DNA from: Helicobacter canis
GTDB taxonomy: Bacteria > Campylobacterota > Campylobacteria > Campylobacterales > Helicobacteraceae
Reading direction: 5' to 3'
NCBI RefSeq assembly: GCF_008693005.1
Contig: NZ_VXKE01000001.1
Span: forward strand, 1-64,000
DNA length: 64,000 bases
This document shows positions 63,922 to 64,000 of this stretch, one piece after another. Under the pieces are notes generated by a model that saw only the letters and a program-made list of their open reading frames with translations, did not search any database and was not told the origin of the DNA. The position numbers were made by a program, and so were the translations under genes. Position 1 is the first letter of the stretch. Every line of letters starts with the position of its first letter.

Positions 63922-64000
63922 TTAATACAGCACTAAGCTCTTGCTATCATAGCTATAAATCCCAAATACCACGACATAGAGCAGCAAGGCAAAGATTAGG
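63922..64000 (-). CDS. C-terminal end of a membrane protein gene, truncated by the window edge
   Basis: The minus strand reads an open frame from the window edge to TAA at 63924-63922, giving 25 residues beginning LIFALLLYVVVFG and ending SLVLY, a hydrophobic segment with a short polar tail. The rest of the gene lies outside. Function cannot be told. Its stop is 11 bases before the META gene start, suggesting one transcription unit. Confidence 0.5.
   Translation of the reverse strand, partial: LIFALLLYVVVFGIYSYDSKSLVLY

Overview
The window reads as a chromosomal segment of an enterohepatic-type Helicobacter. The estimated GC content is in the mid-40s percent, which among named species would fit something like H. 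canis, but the species is not proven. The gene content and order are those of Helicobacter: dnaX-tsaE-lptB-rpoN, folD-lepB-M50 protease-rpiB-apt-DedA-pepA-ychF, coaX-lipoprotein-TPR protein-dut-greA, ftsY-rny-CorC, a XerH-type single recombinase, FlgE of the Helicobacter length, and fdx-ppx-lpxL. The region is almost wholly coding. I found no tRNA, rRNA, CRISPR array, insertion sequence or prophage.

Layout. 0.1-6.6 kb: yaaA and a small membrane protein, then a minus-strand block (cytochrome c, dnaX, tsaE, lptB, rpoN). 6.6-13.9 kb: a plus-strand housekeeping operon from folD to ychF. 13.9-18.9 kb: a proline module (NSS transporter plus PutA). 19-20.6 kb: xerH convergent with ogt. 20.6-32.9 kb: minus-strand genes hisG, coaX, two envelope proteins, dut, greA, radA, ftsY, a thioredoxin-like lipoprotein, rny, a cyclo-ligase, a CorC protein and Pit. 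33-36.6 kb: flgE under a clear sigma-54 promoter, and a CapA-family gene interrupted by a G13 tract. 36.9-49 kb: plus-strand rpsB-tsf-serB-radical SAM, rplI, an autotransporter, a permuted PstS, rsmH with an FtsL-like gene, ferredoxin, ppx/gppA and lpxL. 49-61.2 kb: a long minus-strand array pyrG-recJ-mutS2-unknown-prs-hisZ-purA-fliJ-motE. 61.4-64 kb: a Ste24-type protease and prmC, then a META-domain protein and a truncated gene.

How genes connect. RpoN and its likely target flgE both lie here, with two more flagellar genes (fliJ-like, motE). Short-form HisG at 20.6 kb and its regulatory partner HisZ at 51.5 kb lie about 30 kb apart. Prs makes the PRPP used by HisG and Apt. Pit and a PstS-like protein suggest two routes of phosphate handling.

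Main surprises. (1) A 9-mer, TAGATTCTA/TAGAATCTA, occurs about 69 times by hand count, in genes and between genes, at a density like that of known DNA uptake sequences. It also builds hairpins at gene ends. (2) MutS2 carries an in-frame 447-bp insert bounded by perfect 14-bp inverted repeats, and modules of that insert recur in the mutS2-recJ gap. (3) The CapA gene looks phase-variable and is OFF as assembled. (4) The aldehyde dehydrogenase half of PutA lacks both catalytic residues. (5) PstS has its two halves in swapped order. (6) dnaX carries a heptamer repeat just after its ATPase core.
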